A DNA stretch of 64,000 bases from DASRHT01 sp035293765 (GCA_035293765.1 DATGMF010000035.1:130624-194623); one strand, 5' to 3'; numbered from the stretch's first letter, positions 53,045 to 62,429 are shown. Program-made: numbers and translations. Notes: generated from the sequence alone by a model not told the origin.

Positions 53045-53244
53045 GGCTGTCCCAGCGCTAGGATGACGTAGGGATGAGGTCTGCCTCGCCCAGGTATATC
53101 CAGATCGTTACTATCCTGCATCAAAGATTGTGTAGTACGTTTGAGGAAAAGGCCATAGTTTGTGACCGCGCTGTAAAGAGGCTTTCGTAGGTTTATCAGG
53201 TGGTAAACGGAGCTATTGCCATTGGAGAATTGCAGGAACCGACT

Positions 53245-53919
53245 ATGCTGAACCGATTTCGCAATCGAACAGAAGCGGGACAACTGCTCGCGTCCAGCTT
53301 GATGACCTATACTCATCGTACAGATGTCCTGGTGCTGGCGTTGCCGCGAGGAGGCGTCCCGGTCGCCTTTGAGATCGCGAAAGCCCTTCAGGTGCCGCTA
53401 GATGTGCTGGTTGTGCGTAAACTGGGGGTGCCTGGCGAGGAAGAACTGGCGATGGGCGCTATCGCCAGCGGCGGCGTACTGGTGCTGAATGAGCGTGTTG
53501 TGCAATCAATGGGTATCGCGCGCGAGGATATTGCCCGAACAGCCACATTTGAACGCAAAATTTTGCAGCAACGTGAGCAACTCTACCGGGGAAATCGTCC
53601 CCTCTACAATGTGAAAGACCGCACAGTGATTCTTGTTGATGACGGGATCGCGACCGGAGCAACCATGCATGCTGCTGTCTCTGTTTTGAAACAGCAGCAA
53701 TGCGCTCATATTGTGGTTGCCACCCCCGTTGCTGCCGCTCAGACATGCGATGAACTGGAGAAAGAGGTGGACAGCGTTGTATGTCTCCTGAAACCGGAGC
53801 TATTCCTGGCAGTTGGCTACTGGTACGAGCAATTTGAGCCAACGAGCGACGACGAGGTACGCCGTTTGCTCGAACAGGCCGCCACGATAGCTCCTTCGCA
53901 GAGTGACCCTTCCGCTTAA
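53245..53919 (+). CDS. Phosphoribosyltransferase family protein
   Basis: The ATG at 53245 is preceded by CAGGAA at a normal distance; a GTG at 53200 is less likely. The 224-residue protein has VLVLALPRGGVPVAFEIAKAL and DVLVVRKLGVPGEEELAMGAI near the start, and the PRPP-binding motif VILVDDGIATGATM (about 127-140). These mark the type I PRTase subgroup often annotated as predicted phosphoribosyltransferases in stress or dormancy loci, whose substrates are mostly unknown. It is followed 6 nt later by the convergent EtfBA gene. Confidence 0.9.
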   Translation: MLNRFRNRTEAGQLLASSLMTYTHRTDVLVLALPRGGVPVAFEIAKALQVPLDVLVVRKLGVPGEEELAMGAIASGGVLVLNERVVQSMGIAREDIARTATFERKILQQREQLYRGNRPLYNVKDRTVILVDDGIATGATMHAAVSVLKQQQCAHIVVATPVAAAQTCDELEKEVDSVVCLLKPELFLAVGYWYEQFEPTSDDEVRRLLEQAATIAPSQSDPSA

Positions 53920-53925
53920 AATATC

Positions 53926-55848
53926 TTATAGCCTGCGTCGCCGCAATTGTTCGATCAGCAAGGGTAGTAAGACATGCACGTCGCCCATGACTCCAAGATC
54001 GGAATGCTTGAAAATCGCTGCCCGCTTGTTCTTATTGATGGAGAGAACATACCCGGCTTTGCGGATGCCGGCGATATGTTCTGCTGCCCCTCGAACGCCC
54101 AGCGCGATATAGAGCTGCGGAGCAACGGCGCGCCCTGTCAGGCCGATCTGTTTCTGTTTGGGTAGCCATCCTTTGTCGGTGACGTTCCTGGTGGCCCCTA
54201 TCGCCGCCCCCAGCAGTTCCGCCAACTGGTATACGGACTGATACTGATCTGGCTCTCCCATACCCATGCCGACGCCAATGATGGTGCGAGCCGATTCCAG
54301 TTCGGCCACGCCCGTATCATGCTGCTCGCGGCCCACGATACGCGCTCGAATCTGTCCACCGATGTCACTCTTGATTGTTACCTGTTCTATCGTTGGTACG
54401 CGGCTGAAGTCAGGGGTAATCGCGCTGAGCATCCCAGGGCGCAGTGTTGCCATAGCGGGCGTTGTGTTGGAGAGGATGGATGAAAGAATGCTTCCCCCGA
54501 AAGCCGGCTTATATTGCACCAGGCGCTGCTGCTCGTCGATCCCAAGATCAATGCAGTCGCCGGTCAGACCAAGATTGAGCCGGGCGGCTATGCGTGGAGC
54601 GAGGTCGCGCCCTTCTGCCGTCGAGCCCATCAGCACAACGGCGGGCTGATAGCGTTGAATAAGCTCAGCCATCACTGCTGTATAACCGTCCGTCGTATAA
54701 TGCTCCAGAGTCGCGTCCTCGACGATGTAGACGCGCTCGGCTCCATAAGCTGCGAGTGTGGCGGCATGGGTGGTAACGCCTGGAGCGCCGATCAGCACTG
54801 CTGCCAGCTCGCCCTGTAATGTTGCCGCCAGTTCGCTGCTTTTCCCCAGCAGTTCAAAGGTAATGCGGCGTAGAGCGCGCGGGCCGTAGCTGCTGCGTTC
54901 CGCGATCACCCAGAGAGCTTTGCCTGGCAAAGGCTCGTTTTGCCGCCGTAATGGCGCAGACGAGGCGGTATGATCAGCTCTCGCTGTATCTTGCAGCAGT
55001 CCGTGCGCCTCAAGATCTGCAATCAACAGCTCTATGGCCTTCTCAGGATCGTTTTCCGCGATAACGCGGCCTTCGCGGGCGTATGGATCGGCGCTCACCT
55101 CTGCAACCCAGGTTGGCGAGCCTGGCTGCCCCAGGAGATGAGGCTCGACCTGTAGCTCGGCGGCGCTGATTACCTGGATGCGGTCTCCGGCCTGTTCGCT
55201 GGCGGCACGAATGGCGTGCTCATCGGGCCAGATGCCTTCATTGAGCTTTTCAACAGTGGTGAGCAGCGCAGGCAATGGGATGATTAATGTCTCATTCCCC
55301 TCATCGGTTTCGCGCGTCACAATGGCCTCGCGTGTGCCGTTGTGCCGCTGAAGATCGATTCTTTGCACCGCGCTTACCTGAGGCAGATCGAGCATCTCCG
55401 CGATCTCTGGTCCCACCTGTGCCGTCTCAGCATCAATGCTATGGCGACCGCACAATATCAGATCGCATCCAGCCTGATTCTGGAAATATTGTCGGATCGC
55501 CAGCGCCAGGGCGCGTGCGGTTGCGGCTGTATCTGCGCCGGCAAAAGCGCGATCATTGAGGTGAATGGCCCTATCTGCTCCCATTGCCAGGGCGGTCGCC
55601 AGCGCCTCTCGCGCCTGCGGCGGCCCCATTGTCATTGCAATAACCTCACCTCCGTGCAGATCCCGCAATCGTATAGCCTCCGTAAGTGCGTAAATATCCA
55701 GCTCGTTGATTTCTAGCGGCACGCCCTCGCGTACAATGCGGCGTGTTTCGGGATCGAAGCGCAGGGCCGAGAGCAGCGGCACCTGTTTGATGCAGACAAG
55801 TATGGTTAAAGGGCCTGTATTCCCAGTTTCAGGAGTCTCTGCTTCCAT
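53926..55848 (-). CDS. Fused electron transfer flavoprotein, EtfB-EtfA in one chain
   Basis: GGAGG lies eight nt before the ATG at 55848; the longer reading to 55932 is rejected. Of 640 residues, about 1-255 are the beta subunit (ILVCIKQVPLLSALRFDPETRRIVREG, LCGRHSIDAETAQVGPEIAEML, TRETDEGNETL) and about 320-640 the alpha subunit (LWVIAERSSYGPRALRRITFELLG, STAEGRDLAPRIAARL, KPAFGGSILSSI, GLTGRAVAPQLYIALGVRGAAEHIAGIRKA, INKNKRAAIF). The FAD site of the alpha part looks intact. ETF passes electrons from acyl-CoA dehydrogenases to the quinone pool. Elsewhere the two subunits are usually separate genes. No dehydrogenase or ETF-quinone oxidoreductase is adjacent. Confidence 0.92.
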   Translation of the reverse strand: MEAETPETGNTGPLTILVCIKQVPLLSALRFDPETRRIVREGVPLEINELDIYALTEAIRLRDLHGGEVIAMTMGPPQAREALATALAMGADRAIHLNDRAFAGADTAATARALALAIRQYFQNQAGCDLILCGRHSIDAETAQVGPEIAEMLDLPQVSAVQRIDLQRHNGTREAIVTRETDEGNETLIIPLPALLTTVEKLNEGIWPDEHAIRAASEQAGDRIQVISAAELQVEPHLLGQPGSPTWVAEVSADPYAREGRVIAENDPEKAIELLIADLEAHGLLQDTARADHTASSAPLRRQNEPLPGKALWVIAERSSYGPRALRRITFELLGKSSELAATLQGELAAVLIGAPGVTTHAATLAAYGAERVYIVEDATLEHYTTDGYTAVMAELIQRYQPAVVLMGSTAEGRDLAPRIAARLNLGLTGDCIDLGIDEQQRLVQYKPAFGGSILSSILSNTTPAMATLRPGMLSAITPDFSRVPTIEQVTIKSDIGGQIRARIVGREQHDTGVAELESARTIIGVGMGMGEPDQYQSVYQLAELLGAAIGATRNVTDKGWLPKQKQIGLTGRAVAPQLYIALGVRGAAEHIAGIRKAGYVLSINKNKRAAIFKHSDLGVMGDVHVLLPLLIEQLRRRRL

Positions 55849-56086
55849 GAAAAAACCCTCCTTTGCTTGCGACTTCTCATCGCATATCGTACCATTATAG
55901 AACAAGCAATATGCTGTTATGCAGACGATCAATGATGCCGGGACGCGATAAATCAGGATAGGACGGGATAAATTGGGTCCCTACGGAACTGAGACTGTCC
56001 AGGTTGCAAAAACTTTTGCTGCGAGCTACTATTTTTACGTTCTATTACGTTTTATATCATAGTTAGTGCAGGTAAGGGGGTTGTCA

Positions 56087-57217
56087 ATGCCTGGTTCATT
56101 TCGTATTGGCAGCATTGCCGGGATTGAAATTTATGCCAATTTCAGTTGGTTGATAGCTCTGGTCTTGCTTACGGTCTCCATCGCCAGTGGCTGGTTCCCC
56201 AGGCTGTATCCTGGGTATCCATATACGACTTACCTTCTGTTGGGATTGATCGCGGCGCTCCTGCTGTTTGCCTCGGTCCTGGTGCATGAGCTGGCGCATT
56301 CGCTGGTAGCCAGGGCGCGCGGCATGAGCGTCAAAAGTATCGTTCTGTTCATCTTTGGAGGCGTTTCTAATATTGAGCAGGAGCCGCAAAGCCCCGGGAG
56401 CGAGTTTCAAATGGCTTTTGTGGGTCCCCTGACCAGCCTGGTCATCGGCGCTCTGTCTTACGGCCTCCTGCTCCTGATTGGCAATCGGCCATCTCCTATC
56501 GCTGCCATTCTGCTCTACCTGGCCTGGGCTAACGTTTTGCTGGGTATCTTCAACCTGATCCCCGGCTTCCCGCTTGATGGCGGTCGCGTGCTGCGCTCGA
56601 TTATCTGGAAAGTGACCGGTAACGGTAATAGAGCGACGAACATCACGACGATAGTGGGCCAGATCATTGCATACCTCTTTATCCTGCTGGGTATCTGGCT
56701 CTTCTTTGGTGGCGACACGCTGGATGGCATCTGGGTTGGCTTCATTGGCTGGTTTTTGCTCAATGCGGCGCAATCGGCTCGCGCCCAGGCGACTATCGAC
56801 ACGGTCTTTCGTGGCGTGACGGTGGCACAGGTCATGAATCCAAATCCGGTGACGGTTCCTGCTAACATTTCGTTGCAGAAATTAGTAGATGAGTACTTCT
56901 TACCGCAGGGGCTGCGCTCGGCCCTGGTGATGCAGGGGGACCTGCTGGCAGGGCTGATCACGCTAAGCGATATTCGGCATGTTCCTCGGGAAGAATGGTC
57001 GCAAAAGCCTGTTGGACACGTAATGGTGCCGTTGGAGAAATTGCACCTGATTGCCCCCCAGCAGAGCCTGAAAGAAGTGCTTCCGTTGATGATTTCACAA
57101 GATGTCAACCAGCTACCCGTGGTGCAGGATGGGCGTCTGCTCGGAGTGGTGAGCCGTGATGCAGTGATCCGCTCGTTGGAGATTCGTCGCCATCTTGGCC
57201 TGGACCGGGCGGCCTGA
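56087..57217 (+). CDS. Site-2 protease family membrane metalloprotease with CBS pair
   Basis: AAGGGGG precedes the ATG at 56087 by six nt. The 376-residue protein has about six membrane segments, the zinc motif HELAHS (His67, Glu68, His71) and the second motif NLIPGFPLDGGRVLRS (about 158-173). Residues about 245-370 are two CBS domains (VAQVMNPNPVTVPANISLQKLV, VGHVMVPLEKLHLIAPQQSLKEVLPLM), which usually sense adenine nucleotides. Site-2 proteases of the SpoIVFB-type release membrane-bound regulators within the membrane. The target here is not visible; it is followed 29 nt later by a methyltransferase gene on the same strand. Confidence 0.94.
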   Translation: MPGSFRIGSIAGIEIYANFSWLIALVLLTVSIASGWFPRLYPGYPYTTYLLLGLIAALLLFASVLVHELAHSLVARARGMSVKSIVLFIFGGVSNIEQEPQSPGSEFQMAFVGPLTSLVIGALSYGLLLLIGNRPSPIAAILLYLAWANVLLGIFNLIPGFPLDGGRVLRSIIWKVTGNGNRATNITTIVGQIIAYLFILLGIWLFFGGDTLDGIWVGFIGWFLLNAAQSARAQATIDTVFRGVTVAQVMNPNPVTVPANISLQKLVDEYFLPQGLRSALVMQGDLLAGLITLSDIRHVPREEWSQKPVGHVMVPLEKLHLIAPQQSLKEVLPLMISQDVNQLPVVQDGRLLGVVSRDAVIRSLEIRRHLGLDRAA

Positions 57218-57246
57218 CAGGTTTTTAAGGGAGGGACCCCGGCTTT

Positions 57247-58107
57247 ATGGCAGAGGCTTTTTCATCGGCAGAGAATACTTACATCATTAACATCGAAAGT
57301 GGAGCGGAAACCGCCCGGCTGCTGGATCAGGATCGCCTGGTAACGTTTTTTATGCAGAGCCTGTTCCCTCCACAGGTTGATCTTTCCAAAGTTTATCATG
57401 TGCTGGATGTTGCCTGTGGCCCCGGTGAGTGGGCGCGAGATGTCGCTTTTCACTATCCCGAAATGAAGGTGGCGGGCGTTGATATCAACCGCACAATGAT
57501 CGAGTATGCACGCGATATGGCCCTGGTACGGAAGCTGGATAATGTGACTTATCGAGTCATGAATGTGCTGGAGCCTCTGGATTTCCCTGACAATGCCTTT
57601 GATTTTGTCAATGCCCGCTTCCTGGTCGGGCTTATGTCCCCCTCAGCATGGCCTGAGTTAGTAAAAGAATGCATGCGGATCACTCGCCCCGGAGGCATCA
57701 TTCGCCTGACCGAGTGCGATAATATGGGGACGACAAACAGCCCTGCCTATAACCGACTGAAGCAGATAGCCGTGACAGCTATGCAGAAGGCCGGGCGGAC
57801 CTTTTCCCCTGATGGACTCAGTATGGGCATTACCAACCTGTTGGGACGTTTTTTGCGCGATGCAGGCTGCCAGAACATCCAGAGATCTGCCTACGCCATT
57901 GACTATTCCGCCGGTGAAAAGGCCCATGCCGCTGTGTGCCTGGATATTCAGATGGCGACGAAACTCAGCCAGCCGTTTATGGTGAAAATGGGTGTAACAG
58001 ACAACAAAGAGATGGACGATTTGTACGAGCAAATGGTCAACGAAATGGAGGCTGAAACGTTTAATGGCCTCTGGATTATTGTAAGCGTGTGGGGCGAGAA
58101 ACCTTGA
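57247..58107 (+). CDS. SAM-dependent class I methyltransferase
   Basis: AAGGGAGGGACC lies upstream of the ATG. The 286-residue protein has the Rossmann motif HVLDVACGPGEWARDVA (about 51-67), AGVDINRTMIEYARDMA (motif II), NVLEPLDFPDNAFDFVNARF and VKECMRITRPGGIIRLTECD. This is the layout of UbiE/methyltransferase-11/25 type enzymes. The last third contains LGRFLRDAGCQNIQRSAYAIDYSAG. The acceptor (small molecule or lipid) is unknown. It may share a transcript with the site-2 protease gene and is followed by a hairpin terminator. Confidence 0.88.
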   Translation: MAEAFSSAENTYIINIESGAETARLLDQDRLVTFFMQSLFPPQVDLSKVYHVLDVACGPGEWARDVAFHYPEMKVAGVDINRTMIEYARDMALVRKLDNVTYRVMNVLEPLDFPDNAFDFVNARFLVGLMSPSAWPELVKECMRITRPGGIIRLTECDNMGTTNSPAYNRLKQIAVTAMQKAGRTFSPDGLSMGITNLLGRFLRDAGCQNIQRSAYAIDYSAGEKAHAAVCLDIQMATKLSQPFMVKMGVTDNKEMDDLYEQMVNEMEAETFNGLWIIVSVWGEKP

Positions 58108-58115
58108 TCAGGCCA

Positions 58116-58147
58116 CAAGGGAGGTTAGCGTGGGCCAGCCTCCCTTG
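58116..58147. terminator. Hairpin between convergent methyltransferase and oxidoreductase genes
   Basis: CAAGGGAGG and CCTCCCTTG form a perfect 9-bp stem with a 14-nt loop, followed by TTGTTG. It lies between the two stops and may serve both. Confidence 0.6.
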
Positions 58148-58152
58148 TTGTA

Positions 58153-59124
58153 CTAGACGAGCAAGACTACTTTGCCCATTGTCTGGCGATTGGCGATAGC
58201 CTGATGGGCCTGCACCGCCTCAGCTAACGGATAGGTGTTGCCAACGATAATCTGTAGCTTGCCGCTGGCAAGAAACTGCATTAATTCCATTGCCGCAGCA
58301 GCAATACGATCAGGACGACTCATCCAGGCTGTCAGCCAGTAGCCGATGATGGCCTGGTTTTTGTACATCAGTTGTATACCCGTGAATTGTGCAATTTGTC
58401 CGCTGGCAGCTCCATAGATCACCATCCGTCCAAAGGGGGCCAGGCATTGCAGGCTCTGGTTTGCGATTTCACCTCCGACCATCTCTAAAATAATATCTGC
58501 TCCCTGTCCTCCTGTTGCCGTCTTTACCTGCTCTGCCCAATCGTCTTTCGTATAGTCAATAGCAGCATCAGCTCCAAGTTTGCGAACGAGATCGAGTTTG
58601 GCCTCGTTGCTCGCAGTGCCAATTACTTTCCCTGCTCCCATCAGCCGCGCAAGCTGAACCGCGAGCGTGCCCACGCCTCCGGCTGCTGCATGTACCAGTA
58701 CGCTTTCGCCGGGCTGGAGGTGGGATGACTCGCGTAGGAGCTGGTAAGCGGTCAACCCCTGTACCGCGAATGCAGCCGCGTGCGGGAAGTTGAGGGTATC
58801 TGGAATGGGGATCACCATGTTCGCGCCAGCCGTTGTATATTCTGCATAGCCTCCATTGGCAAAGGCAATCACGCGCGTCCCCGGCGTTGGAAATGTTACT
58901 CCTGCTCCCAGAGCCTCGACGGTGCCTGCAACCTCAAACCCTGGAGTCATGGGCGTGCCGGTAGGAGTGAGATATGCTCCTTGACGTTGCATTAAATCTG
59001 CATAATTGACGCCCGCAGCCGCAACTTTAATCAGCACTTCCCCCGCAGCAGGCGTGGGGACCGCTATCTCTTCCAGATGCATTACTTCTGGACCACCTAG
59101 CTCATAAATACGAATCGCTTTCAT
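58153..59124 (-). CDS. Zinc-independent NAD(P)H:quinone oxidoreductase (MDR family)
   Basis: The 323-residue protein begins MKAIRIYELGGPEVMHLEEI and contains GVNYADLMQRQGAY, PGFEVAGTVEALG and the dinucleotide loop VLVHAAAGGVGTLAVQLARLMGAG, all typical of zinc-less medium-chain dehydrogenases of the Qor type. The Cys/His residues for catalytic zinc are absent. These enzymes reduce quinones or alkenal compounds with NADPH. AAAGGACCGAG precedes the ATG. A 9-bp inverted repeat at 59179-59213 lies upstream and may be the site of a redox-sensing repressor. Confidence 0.95.
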   Translation of the reverse strand: MKAIRIYELGGPEVMHLEEIAVPTPAAGEVLIKVAAAGVNYADLMQRQGAYLTPTGTPMTPGFEVAGTVEALGAGVTFPTPGTRVIAFANGGYAEYTTAGANMVIPIPDTLNFPHAAAFAVQGLTAYQLLRESSHLQPGESVLVHAAAGGVGTLAVQLARLMGAGKVIGTASNEAKLDLVRKLGADAAIDYTKDDWAEQVKTATGGQGADIILEMVGGEIANQSLQCLAPFGRMVIYGAASGQIAQFTGIQLMYKNQAIIGYWLTAWMSRPDRIAAAAMELMQFLASGKLQIIVGNTYPLAEAVQAHQAIANRQTMGKVVLLV

Positions 59125-59178
59125 CTCGGTCCTTTCGTTATGATATGGTTCGCATCGTTCTTGATTCTATCACGTTTT

Positions 59179-59213
59179 ACTACCTGCCTATATCAGTCAA
59201 CCAAGCAGGTAGT
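59179..59213. promoter_or_regulatory. Inverted repeat upstream of the quinone oxidoreductase gene (candidate operator)
   Basis: ACTACCTGC (59179-59187) and GCAGGTAGT (59205-59213) are perfect inverted repeats 17 bp apart, 55-89 nt upstream of the start codon. Upstream operators are common for quinone reductases controlled by HxlR/MarR-type quinone sensors; the regulator here is not identified. Confidence 0.45.
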
Positions 59214-59730
59214 GAGCGAATACTTTGCGAATAAGTCTGATGTACAGTTTGCTTGTGAATAGAGGAATTGACCGACATTCAACACAAAAAGTGTGCGCAA
59301 TGGCAAGCTTTGCTCCCGCGCAAATCGGCTGGCAGGCGCTGAAACGCGCTGTGTTAGCCGCTCGTATTAAAAGTGTGGGTCTTAGGGACGCAGTGTATGT
59401 TATTACTCAAGACGCGCGAATGAGGCGGAGCATTGCAGATTTTTCGTGGTGGTGGTCTTCCTCAGAGAGGTAACTTTCAGCGTAATAAAATATAGAGAGC
59501 GAATAAAATAAAGTTCTGGTGCCTGCGGCCTTTTCTTTTTTTGTATGTCATAATTTTCGATATGTAGCGTTGTATATAATAAAATATGGAGAAATGTCCT
59601 GATACAACATAGCAATGGGAGAAAAGTACTGATCATTCCACGATCCTCACTAATGAGCTGTACACTATTCCCTGATGTCCATTGAAGTTATGGCTGTTTT
59701 CTTATTATCTATTCATCGTTTTCTGGTCTT

Positions 59731-59752
59731 TTTCCTGTAATATTACAGGAAA
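59731..59752. repeat. Perfect 22-bp palindrome
   Basis: The half-site TTTCCTGTAAT is followed directly by its exact reverse complement, without a spacer. It lies about 260 nt before ftsH. No T-tract suggests a terminator; a dimeric regulator's operator is the most likely role. Confidence 0.5.
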
Positions 59753-60011
59753 GAACGTTGTAACCCATTCCTCATTTTGTGGGAGCGGTGGCGCGAGGGA
59801 ACTTTCAGCAAGCGCAGTTCTTCTTGTTGTATAAGGGGTGGTATGAGGAAGGGCATGAATTTGGATAGGGTAGTAATGTGTGGAGAGAGGGCATACTGGG
59901 GAGCTTTTAACGGTCTCCTCCGGGATACCTGGCGTTGTTCCCGCATGCTATATCGTGTAGGGTTACAAAGAGCGCCTGCTCTAAATAACCTTTCTCAGGT
60001 GAGGTGAAGGC

Positions 60012-62291
60012 ATGGATGACAAAGTCAGTCGTCGCAATAAGTCGGAGGGATATGGGCGACGACCTAAGCAGTCGAAAAACGGTGGACGTCACTTTTGGAA
60101 ATTGCTTCAAACCCATAAAAGCGCGTTTCTCACAAGCTTTATGCTTTTACTATTATTAGTGCTTCTGTTTGGTATCGCGAGCCAGTTACGGCCCCCTGTG
60201 ATAAATTCTGCTCCTAACGGAGAAACGGTCATTGATTACAGCACGTTTATCAACCAGGTAGAAGCTGGAAATGTGCAGGCGGTGACCATACGCGGCGAAG
60301 ATATCAGCGGATTGCTAGCTACTCCTGTGACACAGCCTTCTAAAGTTGCGATCAATCAGAGCGCCAGACCCCTGAGCAAACTGACTGCCGCCGACTATGC
60401 TGCCTGGAGCCGCGCTATCAACGCGGCAAACCCGGGCATAGCGAGTGTAACCGGGGCAACGACTTTAAATCCCGACCGGATGGTGTATACGCGTGTACCT
60501 GGGGGCCAGGATGCGTCACTCATGTCTTTACTCTTGAGTAATCATGTGGTGGTAAACACACAATCTCCATCGCAAACCGCCGCCTGGTTAGCGCTGCTCG
60601 GGCGTTTTGCTCCCTTTATCCTGCTCGTGGTGGCGCTTTTAGTGTTTCTGGCCGCTCGCAACAGTCCCCGCATGGGTCGCTCAATGAATGATCGCATGAA
60701 CCAGATTGGTAAGAGCCGGCCACGTCGTTTTGAACCCGCTAGAGAGAAAGAGGCTGATCCATTGCAATCCGGGAAAAAGAGTACTGCCCTGACGCCCAAA
60801 ACTGGGACCGCTGGCAGGTCTGTAATAAGACCCTCTGTCACATTCGAGGATGTGGCGGGGATTGATGAAGTACGGACGGAACTGGAAGAAATTGTGCAAT
60901 TCCTGCGCACTCCAGAACGCTTTAGTCGTCTGGGCGCTCGTATTCCGCGCGGCGCCCTGCTGGCAGGCCCTCCGGGAACAGGTAAAACCCTGTTGGCGCG
61001 GGCGGTAGCGGGTGAAGCGGGCGTTCCTTTCTTCAGTATGAGCGCCTCCGAGTTCGTGGAGATGTTCGTGGGCGTCGGTGCCAGCCGTGTGCGCGATCTC
61101 TTCAATCAGGCGCGACAGGTAGCCCCTAGCGTTATTTTTATCGATGAAATCGACGCTGTTGGGCGTAAACGTACCATGCGGGTGGCTGGAAATGATGAAC
61201 GCGATCAGACGCTCAATCAACTGCTGGTCGAGCTGGATGGCTTTGATCCTCGCAAGGCTGTAGTGGTGATGGCGGCAACGAACCGGGTTGATATCCTGGA
61301 CAAAGCGTTGTTGCGTCCCGGACGTTTTGATCGCCGTATCACCGTGTCCCTGCCCGACCGTATCGGACGCGAGGCGATCTTGAAGGTCCATACGCGCCGC
61401 ACTCCCCTGCATGAAGAAGTAGACCTGGTCCGCCTGGCGCGCATGACCACCGGTATGAGCGGGGCCGACCTCGCCAATCTGGTCAACGAAGCCGCGCTCT
61501 CTGCCGCCCGCCAAGATCTGGAGCATATCACGCACGCCTGCTTTGAAGATGCCCTGGCGCGCGTCCAGCTTGGTGCCTTGCGCCCAATCGTGATGAGCGA
61601 GCGGGAGCGCCGCATCATCGCCATTCACGAGGGCGGCCATGCGCTCGTGGCCCATCATTTGCCCGAAGCCGATACCGTGAACCGGGTGACGATTCTGCCG
61701 CGCGGTCAAAGCCTGGGCGTCACTCAGTTTACCTCCGAAGAGGACCGCTATAACTATAGTCGCCAGACCCTGATGGCCCGCATTGCGGTCGGCCTGGGCG
61801 GGCGCGTGGCTGAGGAACTGACCTTTGGGCACGATTATATCACAACTGGAGCGGAGAACGATCTACAGGTGGTGACGGACCTGGCCCGGCGCATGGTAAC
61901 GCGCTGGGGCATGAGCGAGGAAGTCGGGGTGGTGTTCGCGGATTATCAAGCTCAGGGTGATGCCTCGCTCAATATGAAACGCTTCGAGCCCGATGCTTTC
62001 CCTGTGCAAGCTCGTTCTCTGGCGGTGGATGCCAATGGCAACCTCGTCCTGAATGGCGCCCTGCCTCCCCGTCCAACTCTGTCAATGGCGATCCCCGCTC
62101 CACAGAGCACTGGCGGTGTAATGATGAACGCCCTGGTCGATGCCGAGGTGAGGCGCATCCTGAACGAAGGGCGGGCAATGGCGCGCGCGATCCTCACCGA
62201 ACACAACGATCAACTACTGCTGCTGGCTGATACCCTCATGGAATGCGAGCAACTCGACCGCGCTCAGTTCGAGGCGCTCTTACAGGCATAG
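60012..62291 (+). CDS. ftsH: ATP-dependent zinc metalloprotease FtsH
   Basis: GAGGTG lies just before the ATG. The 759-residue protein has two N-terminal membrane segments (about 38-57 and 198-217) around an enlarged outer domain of about 140 residues. The AAA domain (about 275-470) has GPPGTGKTLLARAVAGEAG, SEFVEMFVGVGASRVRDLF, IFIDEIDAVGRKR and the second region of homology NRVDILDKALLRPGRFDR. The protease has the zinc site HEGGHALVAHH (His539, Glu540, His543). FtsH degrades membrane and unstable regulatory proteins. Compared with E. coli FtsH, the outer domain is longer and there is an insert of some 50 residues after MSEEVGVVFADYQ. Confidence 0.97.
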   Translation: MDDKVSRRNKSEGYGRRPKQSKNGGRHFWKLLQTHKSAFLTSFMLLLLLVLLFGIASQLRPPVINSAPNGETVIDYSTFINQVEAGNVQAVTIRGEDISGLLATPVTQPSKVAINQSARPLSKLTAADYAAWSRAINAANPGIASVTGATTLNPDRMVYTRVPGGQDASLMSLLLSNHVVVNTQSPSQTAAWLALLGRFAPFILLVVALLVFLAARNSPRMGRSMNDRMNQIGKSRPRRFEPAREKEADPLQSGKKSTALTPKTGTAGRSVIRPSVTFEDVAGIDEVRTELEEIVQFLRTPERFSRLGARIPRGALLAGPPGTGKTLLARAVAGEAGVPFFSMSASEFVEMFVGVGASRVRDLFNQARQVAPSVIFIDEIDAVGRKRTMRVAGNDERDQTLNQLLVELDGFDPRKAVVVMAATNRVDILDKALLRPGRFDRRITVSLPDRIGREAILKVHTRRTPLHEEVDLVRLARMTTGMSGADLANLVNEAALSAARQDLEHITHACFEDALARVQLGALRPIVMSERERRIIAIHEGGHALVAHHLPEADTVNRVTILPRGQSLGVTQFTSEEDRYNYSRQTLMARIAVGLGGRVAEELTFGHDYITTGAENDLQVVTDLARRMVTRWGMSEEVGVVFADYQAQGDASLNMKRFEPDAFPVQARSLAVDANGNLVLNGALPPRPTLSMAIPAPQSTGGVMMNALVDAEVRRILNEGRAMARAILTEHNDQLLLLADTLMECEQLDRAQFEALLQA

Positions 62292-62315
62292 CAGGTCTAA
62301 CTGCTTTTACTATAG

Positions 62316-62368
62316 ATCCTAAAACAAAAGGAGCGTTATTCGTCATAACGCTCCTTTTGTTTTAGGAT
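62316..62368. terminator. Very strong bidirectional terminator after ftsH
   Basis: A perfect 24-bp stem (ATCCTAAAACAAAAGGAGCG... and its complement) closes over TCGTC. AAAACAAAAG and CTTTTGTTTT provide U-rich ends in both directions. It lies between ftsH and the convergent unknown membrane protein gene. Confidence 0.9.
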
Positions 62369-62429
62369 GAAAATGATGGGCTTGAAGAGATGGTTGCAGC
62401 CGCATGTAATCTGCCACAGGGATGTTTAC

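Larger units (their letters stand above)
59125..60011. other. Long intergenic region upstream of ftsH
   Basis: This is an unusually long gap (887 bp). Short ORFs in it (for example 59225-59473 plus, 59743-59946 minus) lack ribosome sites and normal composition. It holds the quinone-oxidoreductase inverted repeat, a perfect 22-bp palindrome, A/T-rich stretches near 59480-59600, and two copies of GAGG(T/G)AACTTTCAGC (59467-59481 and 59795-59809). I see no tRNA and no riboswitch that I can name. Confidence 0.5.

Noticed and set aside
59225..59473. 82-codon ORF in the gap before ftsH
   Set aside because: No ribosome site, no family resemblance and poor composition.
60681..61832. 383-codon minus-strand ORF
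   Set aside because: Antisense to the FtsH AAA and protease domains; no recognisable motifs.
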